DNA of 64,000 nucleotides from Bacteroidota bacterium (GTDB taxonomy: Bacteria; Bacteroidota; Bacteroidia; Chitinophagales; BACL12), in NCBI GenBank assembly GCA_016715425.1, contig JADKAC010000005.1, positions 496,001 through 560,000 on the forward strand, given 5' to 3'. This document shows positions 38,601 through 47,295 of this stretch, one piece after another; position 1 is the stretch's first letter; the number at the start of each line of letters is the position of its first letter. Both the position numbers and the translations under genes were made by a program. The notes beneath the pieces were generated by a model. The model saw only the letters and a program-made list of their open reading frames with translations, was not told where the DNA came from and made no database searches.

Positions 38601-38760
38601 TTGGAATACAAATTAGAATATGCTATTACCGGATTATTCCATGAAAGGAGTTTATCCATCAATGAAGAGGACTAAATTTAAATGCAATCCCTAACCAATT
38701 GTAAATAGAAGTACCTTAAACTTTGCTCCATAGAATTTTTCTTTTCATACATACACCAAA

Positions 38761-38790
38761 AAAAACCACTCGCTGCTGAGTGGTTTTTTT
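38761..38790. terminator. Bidirectional terminator
   Basis: AAAAACCACTC, loop GCTGCT, GAGTGGTTTTT: an 11-pair stem with A and T tracts on both sides. It lies midway between the small exported gene and the convergent 1281-residue gene. Confidence 0.88.
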
Positions 38791-38794
38791 TTGT

Positions 38795-38948
38795 GAATGG
38801 TGAGTGGTGAATGAAAAAATCAGTAATGAGTAATCAGTTTCTTTTCATTGTCCATTGTCAACTATCAACTGTCAATTTTATTAAGTCCATAGTCTAAGTT
38901 TTTTTTCATTGTCAATTGTCAATTGTCAACTGTCAATTGTTTTGACCC
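38795..38948 (+). repeat. Composite heptamer-period repeat, copy C
   Basis: GAATGGTGAGTGGTGAATG, then CAGTAATGAGTAATCAG, then a T-rich spacer and CATTGTC / AATTGTC / AACTGTC units, with a second CATTGTC block at 38908-38940. Same order as the reverse complement of copy B at 35.3 kb. Confidence 0.8.
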
Positions 38949-38949
38949 A

Positions 38950-41900
38950 TTACTCATTATGAAAAATCTTCGTATTCCCTTTATTACTCAGTTGTAAATA
39001 AATACCCGTAGGTGCATTTTCCAATGATTCAATTTGCTGTCCGGTAAGTGTATAATATCCGTAAATAATGTAAGCTTCATTACCCAAATTATTTACAACA
39101 CGAATAGGACTGTATTCATAATTGCCATTAAAATCAATTTGCTTTAAACGATAATACAACACCATTCCCGGTGCATCCTTATCCGTAAAATCATAATGGT
39201 TTACAGTACTTGTAGAACCTGCGCCATCTACCTGACCAATGGCATTCCATATACTGCCATCCATACTGCGCTCGATACTGAAATAATCGTTGTTTACTTC
39301 CGATGCTGTAATCCAGTTTAATACCACATCAGTATTAATTAATTCAGCAGTAAATTCTGTGAGAACGATGGGGAGAATATACGATGCTGAACGACCTATT
39401 GCGAAATATGAAAAGCCGGATACATTGGTATTTTGTAAGTGTAATGGATTTGGAGTTAAGGTGTATTGATAACCTGAAGTTCCAATATCCGAATCTCCCC
39501 AAATATCTATAGCATCACCTGCCTGAGCCCAACCAGTTGGGCCAGTTGTACTGTTTTTAAAAATAGTATGTTGTTGTGCATATACAGCCAGATTACCTGC
39601 TCCACTTGCTGTTAAATCTATCTGATAATTATTAGGAGCGCCAGTGCTAGTTATTTCCCAATAACCATTATTTAAAAATTCTGTAATCGGCGTTGGAACA
39701 TCCGGCTCATCACTTAACCCAGCATAAGCTAAAGAAGTTAATCCTGTAGGATTACTTAATGTTGCAGCAATAAATCTTGTACTTAATTGATCTGTTCCCG
39801 AAACACCAGACCATGTAATTTTAGCAGGATCATAATTTGTTGAAGTACCAACAGGAAAATCATAAGCATTTGGACCAGTAACTGCACGGCGCACATAACC
39901 TGCTCCATCGGTTACAAAATATTTAGAACTGTTATAACCTGCTATTGCACCAACTGCATTACTTGCAAGAGTTATACTATTTGCACCCATAGTTAATTTA
40001 CCACTTGTAAAAGTGAGTACATTATTAATAGTAGGCGAACCACTTAATGAAAAACCGCTGGCATTATTTAATTCTAAATTACCGAGAGTAGCTCCGCTGA
40101 TAGTTGCGCTTGCTCCGGTCATTGATATTTTGCCACTTGAATTTGTTTGAGTAGCTGTTCCTAAGATACTTCCGGCTAGATTGATTGTATAAATTAAAGC
40201 ATCTAAAGTGCCTGCATATAAATCTAAATTTCCATTAACCGTAATAGCACCTGCTAAAGTTTTTGTACCCGCCGCACCTATTCTTAAGTTTTGATATGCA
40301 GCAGTTGTAACACTTTGTGTACTTCCTCTGTAACCGATTGTGGAATTTGGTTCTAAAACAATGGTAGGCGAGGGAGAATTATTTATTGCAGTATTTGTAG
40401 CTCCAGAAAAACCATTTGTATTTTTAAAAGCAAACACAGCTCCATCCTTAACAGTAAAAGTACCACCCGATTGGAAGGGAAGACCGTCTGTTGTGCCGGT
40501 GATATTTACATTTGTTCCACTTATAATTACATTATAATATGAAATAGATGCAACACGAGGATTGAGATCACCTATACCGCTGAACTCAATTGTAGTTCCT
40601 CCTCCTAATGAATATGCTCCTTCGGGACTTGGTTTTAGGCCTGCATTTCCAGTAATTAATTTTGACGTTTCTGTCATTGTAAGATTTGTTCCGGTTCCTC
40701 CCATTGATGCATTAGATACATCTAATATTACCGTACCAGCAATAATCAAAGTTCCTGTGATAGAACTTGGTGCTGAGGTAACTCCCTTAGTTCCAGAATT
40801 TGAAAAAGTAAGATTGCGGTACGCTCTTGCTCCACGTAATGTTTGTGAACCTGCGCCATTTAATTCAATAGTCCCTCCGGATATTGTATAATTACTTGGA
40901 ATTTCCGGCAGGATTGTACTAAGTTTTGCAATTTGCAATGTACCTCCAGACATAATTAAAGCTGCTGACCCCGAGCCTGATAGTGAATTATTGCCGGCAT
41001 CTAAAATACCGTTAGAAATATTTAACGCTGAGCCTGCACCCAGAATATTTACATTTGATTGAAGGGTTGTAGTTCCTGTTCCTGACTTTTGTAAGATATA
41101 AAAATCCTCACCATCCGTGGTGTTAATAGTTTGTGAACCTGAGCCATTTAAATTGACAGTACAAGCTGTATTGGAAAATCCAGTCGCATTATAATTTATC
41201 CAATTTCCTGCAAGATTTACAGTATAGGTAGCGCCTGAAAAAATAGACGAGCTTGTAATTGAAAGATTGCCATTAACACTTATCGAACCTGTTAGAGTTT
41301 TCGTACCTGAGGATCCACTAAAGGTTAAATTATAATAGGTAAATACTGGTACATTTTGATTCCCATTTCTGCTAAATTCAATTGTAGAACCTGTAACTGT
41401 ATGGCCAGTTGCTGTACCGGGAATGAAGCAGTCTGTTGCACCTGCAATATATATTATACCAGTGTTTGATAATACTTTATTGAAATTGTTAAATTGGAGA
41501 TCACCGTAAGTTCCAGGCATTACATTTTGACCATCAGATGATTGATTATAAATTATCTTTCCATTTGCAGCTGATGATAATGTTCCTCCTGTATAAGTTA
41601 CCGTTCCATTTATTGTTAATGTTTTGCTTGCATCAATTAAAATTGATCCTCCCGAGGAAATGGTCAAATCATTAATTATTAAATCGTCGCTAACTCGAAG
41701 GATGCCTGTTCCACTGATTGTAACGTTATTAATGGATTCTAATTTATCACAATAAAATGTTCCTGCGGAAATATTAAAATTTGCCGAATTCGAAATTATA
41801 TTATTTGTTGCAATTCTAAAATCACCTCCGTTCAAGATAAAGTTGGTAGATGACATCGTTACTGAAGTAGATAATTCACCTCCAGATATAGTCGTTGAAC

Positions 41901-42795
41901 CTGAATAACTTTGAGTACCGTAAAGCGATAAGATTCCTGTTCCTTGTTTAGTAATTCCTCCTGTACCGGTTATACTATTTTGAAATCGTGTGCCTGTCCA
42001 GCCTCCAGAAATAGTAAGATTACCTGAGCCTAGCGAAACTGTACCTCCATTACCAGTGCCCGTTTCAGATACAGAAGCTACAGTTGAATTAATATTATTA
42101 AGTGATAAAGTTGCACCAGAGCTAACATAAACCGATGAGGCACTTCCGAATGTTCCACTACCTGTTAATTGAAGTGTTCCGGCGGTTACTCTTGTTTCTC
42201 CTGAATAAGTATTTGCAGCATTAAAAATTGATGTACCGCTTCCTTCTTTGGTGAAATTTAAAGTGGAACTTACACCGTTAGAAATTATTCCATTGAAAGT
42301 TATTGTACTACTGCCTAATGTTACTAATGTACGTGTACCACCCGAGGCACGAATGTTTCCTCCAAAAATGATTCCTCCACTATTTGCATTTAGCTCCAAA
42401 CGATTTGCTCCATTTGAATTACCATTTGCGAAAGGAAAGTTTATTGTGTGTGTTGTACCAGAATTATTATAAATGGCTGGAACATTACTTGAATAATCAT
42501 AAAATATATTTTCGGTGGTACCGGTAATAGTTCTTGCATTACTTGCTCCAATGATAAAATTTATTCGATATCTGTTTGACGCACTTCCAGAAAGATTATT
42601 AATCATTGAAGTCTGATTATTATTATCGAATTGCAAAATTTCGCTTCCTGTTGGAGTTGTTGTTGCAAAGCCATTCCACCAATTATTTTCATTCCAATTC
42701 CCATTGGGTGCATTACCATCCCAATATAATATAGTTTGGCTAAAAACATTGGCGCATATAAACGCCAAAGAAATAAGGGTTATTAGTTTTTTCAT
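38950..42795 (-). CDS. Large exported beta-strand-repeat protein with T9SS-type C-terminal module
   Basis: A 1281-residue secreted protein. A signal peptide (MKKLITLISLAFICANVFSQ) is followed by a long run of Ser/Thr/Gly/Asn-rich repeats (GTLQLTGSGTF, SGATLSLNN, LTISGGWTG, GNLDLYAGTLDA) of the autotransporter-associated beta-strand-repeat type, which should fold as a long beta helix. From about residue 1140 comes a module shared with the neighbouring T9SS cargo (LPIVLTEFTAEL ... NNDYFSIERSMDGSIWN ... YYRLKQIDFNGNYEYSPI). The end resembles a T9SS sorting domain but lacks a clear YPNP strand. Probably a surface adhesin or stalk protein. Codon and base use look like the neighbours. Confidence 0.85.
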   Translation of the reverse strand: MKKLITLISLAFICANVFSQTILYWDGNAPNGNWNENNWWNGFATTTPTGSEILQFDNNNQTSMINNLSGSASNRYRINFIIGASNARTITGTTENIFYDYSSNVPAIYNNSGTTHTINFPFANGNSNGANRLELNANSGGIIFGGNIRASGGTRTLVTLGSSTITFNGIISNGVSSTLNFTKEGSGTSIFNAANTYSGETRVTAGTLQLTGSGTFGSASSVYVSSGATLSLNNINSTVASVSETGTGNGGTVSLGSGNLTISGGWTGTRFQNSITGTGGITKQGTGILSLYGTQSYSGSTTISGGELSTSVTMSSTNFILNGGDFRIATNNIISNSANFNISAGTFYCDKLESINNVTISGTGILRVSDDLIINDLTISSGGSILIDASKTLTINGTVTYTGGTLSSAANGKIIYNQSSDGQNVMPGTYGDLQFNNFNKVLSNTGIIYIAGATDCFIPGTATGHTVTGSTIEFSRNGNQNVPVFTYYNLTFSGSSGTKTLTGSISVNGNLSITSSSIFSGATYTVNLAGNWINYNATGFSNTACTVNLNGSGSQTINTTDGEDFYILQKSGTGTTTLQSNVNILGAGSALNISNGILDAGNNSLSGSGSAALIMSGGTLQIAKLSTILPEIPSNYTISGGTIELNGAGSQTLRGARAYRNLTFSNSGTKGVTSAPSSITGTLIIAGTVILDVSNASMGGTGTNLTMTETSKLITGNAGLKPSPEGAYSLGGGTTIEFSGIGDLNPRVASISYYNVIISGTNVNITGTTDGLPFQSGGTFTVKDGAVFAFKNTNGFSGATNTAINNSPSPTIVLEPNSTIGYRGSTQSVTTAAYQNLRIGAAGTKTLAGAITVNGNLDLYAGTLDALIYTINLAGSILGTATQTNSSGKISMTGASATISGATLGNLELNNASGFSLSGSPTINNVLTFTSGKLTMGANSITLASNAVGAIAGYNSSKYFVTDGAGYVRRAVTGPNAYDFPVGTSTNYDPAKITWSGVSGTDQLSTRFIAATLSNPTGLTSLAYAGLSDEPDVPTPITEFLNNGYWEITSTGAPNNYQIDLTASGAGNLAVYAQQHTIFKNSTTGPTGWAQAGDAIDIWGDSDIGTSGYQYTLTPNPLHLQNTNVSGFSYFAIGRSASYILPIVLTEFTAELINTDVVLNWITASEVNNDYFSIERSMDGSIWNAIGQVDGAGSTSTVNHYDFTDKDAPGMVLYYRLKQIDFNGNYEYSPIRVVNNLGNEAYIIYGYYTLTGQQIESLENAPTGIYLQLSNKGNTKIFHNE

Positions 42796-42819
42796 AATGG
42801 ATATTTTTAGGGTTATCCC

Positions 42820-42833
42820 GGCTCACGACTTCC
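42820..42833 (-). promoter_or_regulatory. Conserved leader element, copy for the 1281-residue gene
   Basis: GGAAGTCGTGAGCC on the minus strand, ending 24 bases before the ATG. It can fold as TTCGG - loop AAGTCGTGAG - CCGGG (three Watson-Crick and two G-T pairs). It is the inverted partner of 43040-43053. Confidence 0.6.
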
Positions 42834-43039
42834 GAAGATTCTATAAAAGTAATAAAACCTCTTGCTTTTTTAAAAATTTAATTGACATAAAAGCGAGTTT
42901 CATATTAAGAATTTTTGTAATTAAATATTTCTAAAACATTGAATTACAGAGATGTTTCTAATCATTAAAACATTTCTTATAAAGCTTTGTTTTTTTTTAA
43001 TATTCAGAAATCAAATAATAATTTTGAAAAGTGTTAAGT

Positions 43040-43053
43040 GGAAGTCGTGAGCC
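43040..43053 (+). promoter_or_regulatory. Conserved leader element, copy for the 422-residue T9SS cargo gene
   Basis: GGAAGTCGTGAGCC on the plus strand, ending 43 bases before the ATG. It folds as AGTGG - loop AAGTCGTGAG - CCACT, with the same loop as the other copy and different but paired outer stem bases. Confidence 0.6.
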
Positions 43054-43096
43054 ACTAAAACTTGAACCTAATTTTTTTTAAATAAATAAAACTGTT

Positions 43097-44365
43097 ATGC
43101 GCAAAATATTATTATTTCTGCTGCCGCTTATCTGTGAAATAAGCTTTTCTCAAACTATTGTTATTGATGGTACTATGGATGATACTCAATGGGGTGCTGC
43201 CATTGCAACTTCAGCAGGTGGTCCTCCGGCTTCTTCCGGATTTGGAACAGACCATGTTATTAATGCAATTTATGTAGATGAGGATGCAGACTATTTATAT
43301 TTTGGTATTGCTGGTAACGTACAGAATGGCAATAGAATTTTAATGTTTTTGGATACACAAGGAGGTGGATATGATGATGGAGATTTTGGAAGGGCTGGAG
43401 CACCCCAAGGTGTAGATGGTTTTAATCCAGGAAGCACTTTTGATCCTTATTTTAAACCGGATTATTGTTTGGTAATTGGTACTAATTCTTTTCACGATAA
43501 TTTTTTCTGGGATTTGTATCCTTTAATAGGCTCGTTTGGCTCTGGTGGCGGACCAAATAATTATCTTGGTGATATTTATGATGCTGAATACGCCGCAAAC
43601 CCTGATAATACAGATATAACAAAAGGATTTGAATTTAAAATATTGAAAACTGATTTAGGACTTTCTGCAACATTAGATGAACCCACTAATTTTCAGTTGT
43701 TTATTTGCTATATAGCCGATGATGGGACACTTTCTAATCAGTTTTTAACTCATGCTGATCCAGGTTCAACTACTTATGGAAGTGGAGTAGTGAATTTTGA
43801 TGCAGACACCTATGCCAATGCCATTCTTATAGATACGAATATGGTTTATGTATTGCCAATAACACTTACCCAATTCGTTGCTGAAGTTTCGGGAAATGGA
43901 ATTGCATTACACTGGCAAACAGCTACTGAATTAAATAATGATTATTTCGAAATTCAACACAGTGATGATGGCATGCAATGGAATAAAATAGCAACAGTTG
44001 AAGGTGCAGGAAATAGCAGTAAAATATTAGATTATTATTTCACTGATTATAATCCTGCATTGGGAATAAATTATTATCGTTTGAAGCAAGTGGATTTTAA
44101 TGGCGATTATGCTTTTAGTAAAATTAAATCTGCAGTATATAATTCAAATACAAATGCTATTCTTTTTCCAAATCCTGTGGGAGAATATTTAGAATTAAAT
44201 TCTGCTGCTGAGTTAATTCAAATATTTAATGTGTCGGGAAAAATGGTTTTACAATCAAGCGGAGAAAACGGAAAAGTAGATGTATCTGATTTAGCTAGCG
44301 GAACCTATTTTATAAAAATTATTTCCGGCGAAAATTATTCCTCTGCGATTTTTATTAAGCAGTAA
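43097..44365 (+). CDS. T9SS-secreted protein with CBM9/DOMON-like N-terminal domain
   Basis: A 422-residue protein with a signal peptide (MRKILLFLLPLICEISFSQ). Directly after it comes IVIDGTMDDTQWG, like the start of family 9 carbohydrate-binding (DOMON-like) domains, extending to about residue 245. Residues about 252-345 form the module shared with the 1281-residue protein (LPITLTQFVAEV, NNDYFEIQHSDDGMQWN, YYRLKQVDFNGDYAFSKI). The last 70 residues are a type A T9SS sorting domain (FPNPVGEYLELNS, FNVSGKMVLQS, LASGTYFIKI). It should be exported to the surface and may bind glycans. It is transcribed away from the 1281-residue gene and carries the same leader element. Confidence 0.87.
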   Translation: MRKILLFLLPLICEISFSQTIVIDGTMDDTQWGAAIATSAGGPPASSGFGTDHVINAIYVDEDADYLYFGIAGNVQNGNRILMFLDTQGGGYDDGDFGRAGAPQGVDGFNPGSTFDPYFKPDYCLVIGTNSFHDNFFWDLYPLIGSFGSGGGPNNYLGDIYDAEYAANPDNTDITKGFEFKILKTDLGLSATLDEPTNFQLFICYIADDGTLSNQFLTHADPGSTTYGSGVVNFDADTYANAILIDTNMVYVLPITLTQFVAEVSGNGIALHWQTATELNNDYFEIQHSDDGMQWNKIATVEGAGNSSKILDYYFTDYNPALGINYYRLKQVDFNGDYAFSKIKSAVYNSNTNAILFPNPVGEYLELNSAAELIQIFNVSGKMVLQSSGENGKVDVSDLASGTYFIKIISGENYSSAIFIKQ

Positions 44366-44403
44366 ATTTTTTGAAGAGGCTATTGGCTTTTAGCTTTTGG
44401 CTA

Positions 44404-44535
44404 TTGGAAAAAAAACTCATCACCGATTTAATGACCATTAACCATTAACCATTAACCATTAACCATTGACAAAAAACAACTCATCACTAATTACTCATCA
44501 CTGATTACTCAATACCCTATACCCGATACTCAATA
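44404..44535 (+). repeat. Composite heptamer-period repeat, copy D
   Basis: ACTCATCACCG, then ACCATTA repeated about five times (44434-44469), then ACTCATCACT / ATTACTC / CTGATTACTC units. Reverse-oriented units TAATGGT occur in copy E at 47.2 kb, so the DUF5916 gene lies between inverted copies. Confidence 0.85.
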
Positions 44536-44615
44536 CCTTCCCCTTAACAAGTTTTAAACAATTCTTTTGTTTTAATTAAGAGTAGATGTAATAACCTTGT
44601 GCTAACAATCCTACT

Positions 44616-47075
44616 ATGTACAAATCAAATCTGCTCGTCAGTATCCTGCTATCGTCAGGAATTGTATTTTCCCAAGATGCGGGATTTGATAAAAACAAAA
44701 AGGAGCTCACTGCTACCCGCATTGACAGCGATATAAAAATTGATGGCGATTTAAATGAAGAAGCATGGAGCAATGCAGAAATTGCAACCGACTTTATTCA
44801 GTTTCAATTTAAAAATAATTTGCCTTCTGCATATCGTACCGAAGTGAAAGTTTTATATGATAACACGGCGGTGTATTTCGGTGCTGTATTGTATGATCCT
44901 TCTCCAGATAGTATAATAGCTGAACTTGCACGACGTGATGAATTTGGCAATGGCGATTTTTTTGGAATTGTAATAGATACGTATGCGGATGGCTTAAATG
45001 GTTTTGAATTTATTATGATGGCAAGTGGTGTGCAGAATGATGCAAAAATGATTGATGGTGGTAATGAAGATTTTGCATGGGATGCAGTTTGGCAAAGTGA
45101 AACACATATTACTAATCAAGGTTGGGTTACAGAAATTCGAATTCCTTATTCGGCAATTCGTTTTCCTAAAAAAGATATTCAGGATTGGGGCATTCAGTTT
45201 TTTAGAGATGTAAAACATAATCGTGATAAAAGCTCATGGAGTTATGTGAATCCCGAAGAAAGTGGATGGCTGCAACAAGCAGGTGCATTGAAAGGTATTG
45301 AGAATATTGAGGCACCGGTGCGCTTGTCTGTTTCGCCCTATGTATCTGCGTATTATGATGTGTATAATGATAAACCCATTGATGTTACAAGCACAGGAAC
45401 TTCATTAAACTATGGTGCCGATTTAAAATATGGAATCAGCGATGCATTTACCTTAGACATGACTTTGATTCCTGATTTTGGTCAGGTGCAAAGTGATAAT
45501 CAAATATTAAATCTTACACCCTTTGAAGTTTACTATAATGAGAACCGTCAATTTTTTACCGAAGGTGTAGAACTGTTTACTAAAGGCGATATTTTTTATA
45601 CACGCAGAATCGGTGGAAGGCCAATTGGTTTTAATGATGTATATAATAATTTAAATGAAGGCGATGAGGTGATTGCCAATCCACAAAATGCAAGATTGCT
45701 AAATGCATTTAAAATTTCAGGTCGCACAACAAACAACACCGGAATTGGAATTTTAAATGCGATTGAAACAGAAACCTATGCAACAATTCAAGATGCGGAA
45801 GGCAATACAGAAAAAGTATTGACGAGTCCACTTACCAATCGCAGTGTAATTGTTTTTGATCAATCATTAAAAAATAATTCGGATGTATATTTTTCAAATA
45901 CAAATGTAATTCGCAATGGATCTTATTATGATGCGAATGTAAGTGCCGCAGGATTGGATTTGCGCAACGAAAAAAATTCAATTCGGTTGAGAGCAAATGG
46001 CGCATTAAGTCAAAAGTTTTTTAATGCTGATAGCACTGCTTTAGGAGAAGCGTTTTTTATTGAGCTCGGAAAAATTAGCGGCAACTTTAATTATGGTGCT
46101 AATGTGGATTATACAGGTGATACTTACGAACCCAATGATATGGGCTTTTCTCAAATAAACAATATAGTGAATTATAATGTGCATGCAGACTATAGTATCT
46201 ACGAACCGTTTTGGATTTTTAATAATGCCGGTACGTATTATTCAGTGGATTATTCAAGAATAATTAATCCGGATGCATTTCAGAATTTTAGTTTTTATTT
46301 AGAAGGCTGGGGCACATTTAAAAATAATATGGAAGCAGGAATTTTCTATTATGCAGAGCCGATTACCACTTATGATTATTTTGAAGCTCGCAGTCCCGGT
46401 CGTTATTATACTTATCCAACAAATAATAATGTGGGGGGGTATTTTAGTTCTGATTATAGCAAAAAATTGGCGGTGAGTACTAATATGAATTATCGCTGGT
46501 TTGATGAAGAGGATAGAAATCGTTTCAATTTTAGTTTGTATCCTACCTATCGGATAAATGATAAAATGAATTTCTCAATTGGAGCTTACAGCGAAAACTG
46601 GAAAAATGATGTGGGTTGGGTAAATACAACAGCGGATAGTATTATTTTCGGAAGAAGAGATGTGAGAACAATTGAAGGATCACTATATGCATCTTACACA
46701 CCAAATACAAAAATGTCGTTTAGTATAAATCTTCGTCAGTATTGGAGCTATGCAGCATATAATCAGTTTTATAATTTAGAGGAAGATGGTAGTCTTGGCA
46801 ACACTACATACGATACCTATAATGATGATGGAACTACAGATGATGATATTAATTTCAATGCATTTAATATTGACTTTTCATATACATGGTATTTTGCTCC
46901 GGGCAGTGAATTAAGTGTTGTATGGAAAAATGCAATTTATCAGTTTGGTTCTGAAATAGCTCCCAACTATTTTGAAAATATGGATCTCGTTTTTGACTCA
47001 CCACAGGATAATAATTTCTCGATTAAAATTTTATACTATTTAGATTATTTGTATTTGAAGAAAAAGAGTAATTAA
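44616..47075 (+). CDS. CBM9-domain / DUF5916 outer-membrane protein
   Basis: An 819-residue exported protein with a signal peptide (NLLVSILLSSGIVFSQ). The N-terminal domain (about residues 30-215) is the CBM9-like domain of the DUF5916 family (IDGDLNEEAWSNAEI, VKVLYDNTAVYFGAVLYD, GFEFIMMASGVQND). The rest, starting around LSVSPYVSAYYDVYND, is rich in alternating hydrophobic residues and aromatic strand ends, as in a large outer-membrane barrel. The family is widespread in Bacteroidota and its function is not established; carbohydrate or metabolite binding and uptake is suggested by the domains. Like the gene before it, it begins with an IDG...W motif, so the two may share a ligand type. Confidence 0.86.
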   Translation: MYKSNLLVSILLSSGIVFSQDAGFDKNKKELTATRIDSDIKIDGDLNEEAWSNAEIATDFIQFQFKNNLPSAYRTEVKVLYDNTAVYFGAVLYDPSPDSIIAELARRDEFGNGDFFGIVIDTYADGLNGFEFIMMASGVQNDAKMIDGGNEDFAWDAVWQSETHITNQGWVTEIRIPYSAIRFPKKDIQDWGIQFFRDVKHNRDKSSWSYVNPEESGWLQQAGALKGIENIEAPVRLSVSPYVSAYYDVYNDKPIDVTSTGTSLNYGADLKYGISDAFTLDMTLIPDFGQVQSDNQILNLTPFEVYYNENRQFFTEGVELFTKGDIFYTRRIGGRPIGFNDVYNNLNEGDEVIANPQNARLLNAFKISGRTTNNTGIGILNAIETETYATIQDAEGNTEKVLTSPLTNRSVIVFDQSLKNNSDVYFSNTNVIRNGSYYDANVSAAGLDLRNEKNSIRLRANGALSQKFFNADSTALGEAFFIELGKISGNFNYGANVDYTGDTYEPNDMGFSQINNIVNYNVHADYSIYEPFWIFNNAGTYYSVDYSRIINPDAFQNFSFYLEGWGTFKNNMEAGIFYYAEPITTYDYFEARSPGRYYTYPTNNNVGGYFSSDYSKKLAVSTNMNYRWFDEEDRNRFNFSLYPTYRINDKMNFSIGAYSENWKNDVGWVNTTADSIIFGRRDVRTIEGSLYASYTPNTKMSFSINLRQYWSYAAYNQFYNLEEDGSLGNTTYDTYNDDGTTDDDINFNAFNIDFSYTWYFAPGSELSVVWKNAIYQFGSEIAPNYFENMDLVFDSPQDNNFSIKILYYLDYLYLKKKSN

Positions 47076-47191
47076 TGTTCAAATGTGCAAATGTGAGAAT
47101 GAAATAATTAGTCGATTAGCTGATTTGCCGATTAGCAGATGGAAGTAATGTGCAAATAAAAAAAAGCTAAGGCTAATGGCGAAGGCGAAAG

Positions 47192-47270
47192 CAATGGTTA
47201 ATGGTTAATGGTAAATGGTCAATAGTCAACAGTTCATTGTCTACTGTCAATTGTCAACTGTCAATTGATA
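47192..47270 (+). repeat. Composite heptamer-period repeat, copy E
   Basis: CAATGGT, TAATGGT, TAATGGT, AAATGGT, CAATAGT, CAACAGT, then CATTGTC / TACTGTC / AATTGTC / AACTGTC / AATTG. The 7-base period is kept from end to end. The last units provide the TTG of the pdhB promoter. Confidence 0.85.
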
Positions 47271-47280
47271 ACTATCTTTG
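47251..47280 (+). promoter_or_regulatory. Promoter of pdhB, -33 box inside a heptamer repeat
   Basis: TTG (47251-47253), 19 bases, TATCTTTG (47273-47280): an ideal match to the Bacteroidota promoter. The ATG at 47296 is 15 bases downstream. The TTG belongs to the repeat unit AATTGTC. Confidence 0.65.
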
Positions 47281-47295
47281 CAAAAAATAAATATA

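Larger units (their letters stand above)
38601..38949. other. Convergent intergenic region with terminator and heptamer repeats
   Basis: No gene is seen. About 160 bases of plain AT-rich sequence are followed by a symmetric hairpin terminator (38761-38788) and then composite heptamer repeats (38795-38948) running up to the stop codon of the 1281-residue gene. Confidence 0.6.
42796..43096. other. Divergent regulatory region between two T9SS-type genes
   Basis: 301 bases without a gene, shared as upstream region by the 1281-residue gene (minus) and the 422-residue T9SS cargo gene (plus). It contains the perfect 14-base inverted repeat described separately and a very AT-rich centre. No TAnnTTTG box was identified with confidence. 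Confidence 0.6.

Noticed and set aside
40340..40891. Open frames on the + strand inside the 1281-residue gene
   Set aside because: They are antisense to a strongly repetitive coding region and show no protein-like pattern; they arise from Ser/Thr/Gly-rich codons read backwards.
44404..44535. Heptamer tract as a CRISPR array
   Set aside because: Units are 7 bases with no unique spacers of constant length, and no cas gene is present.
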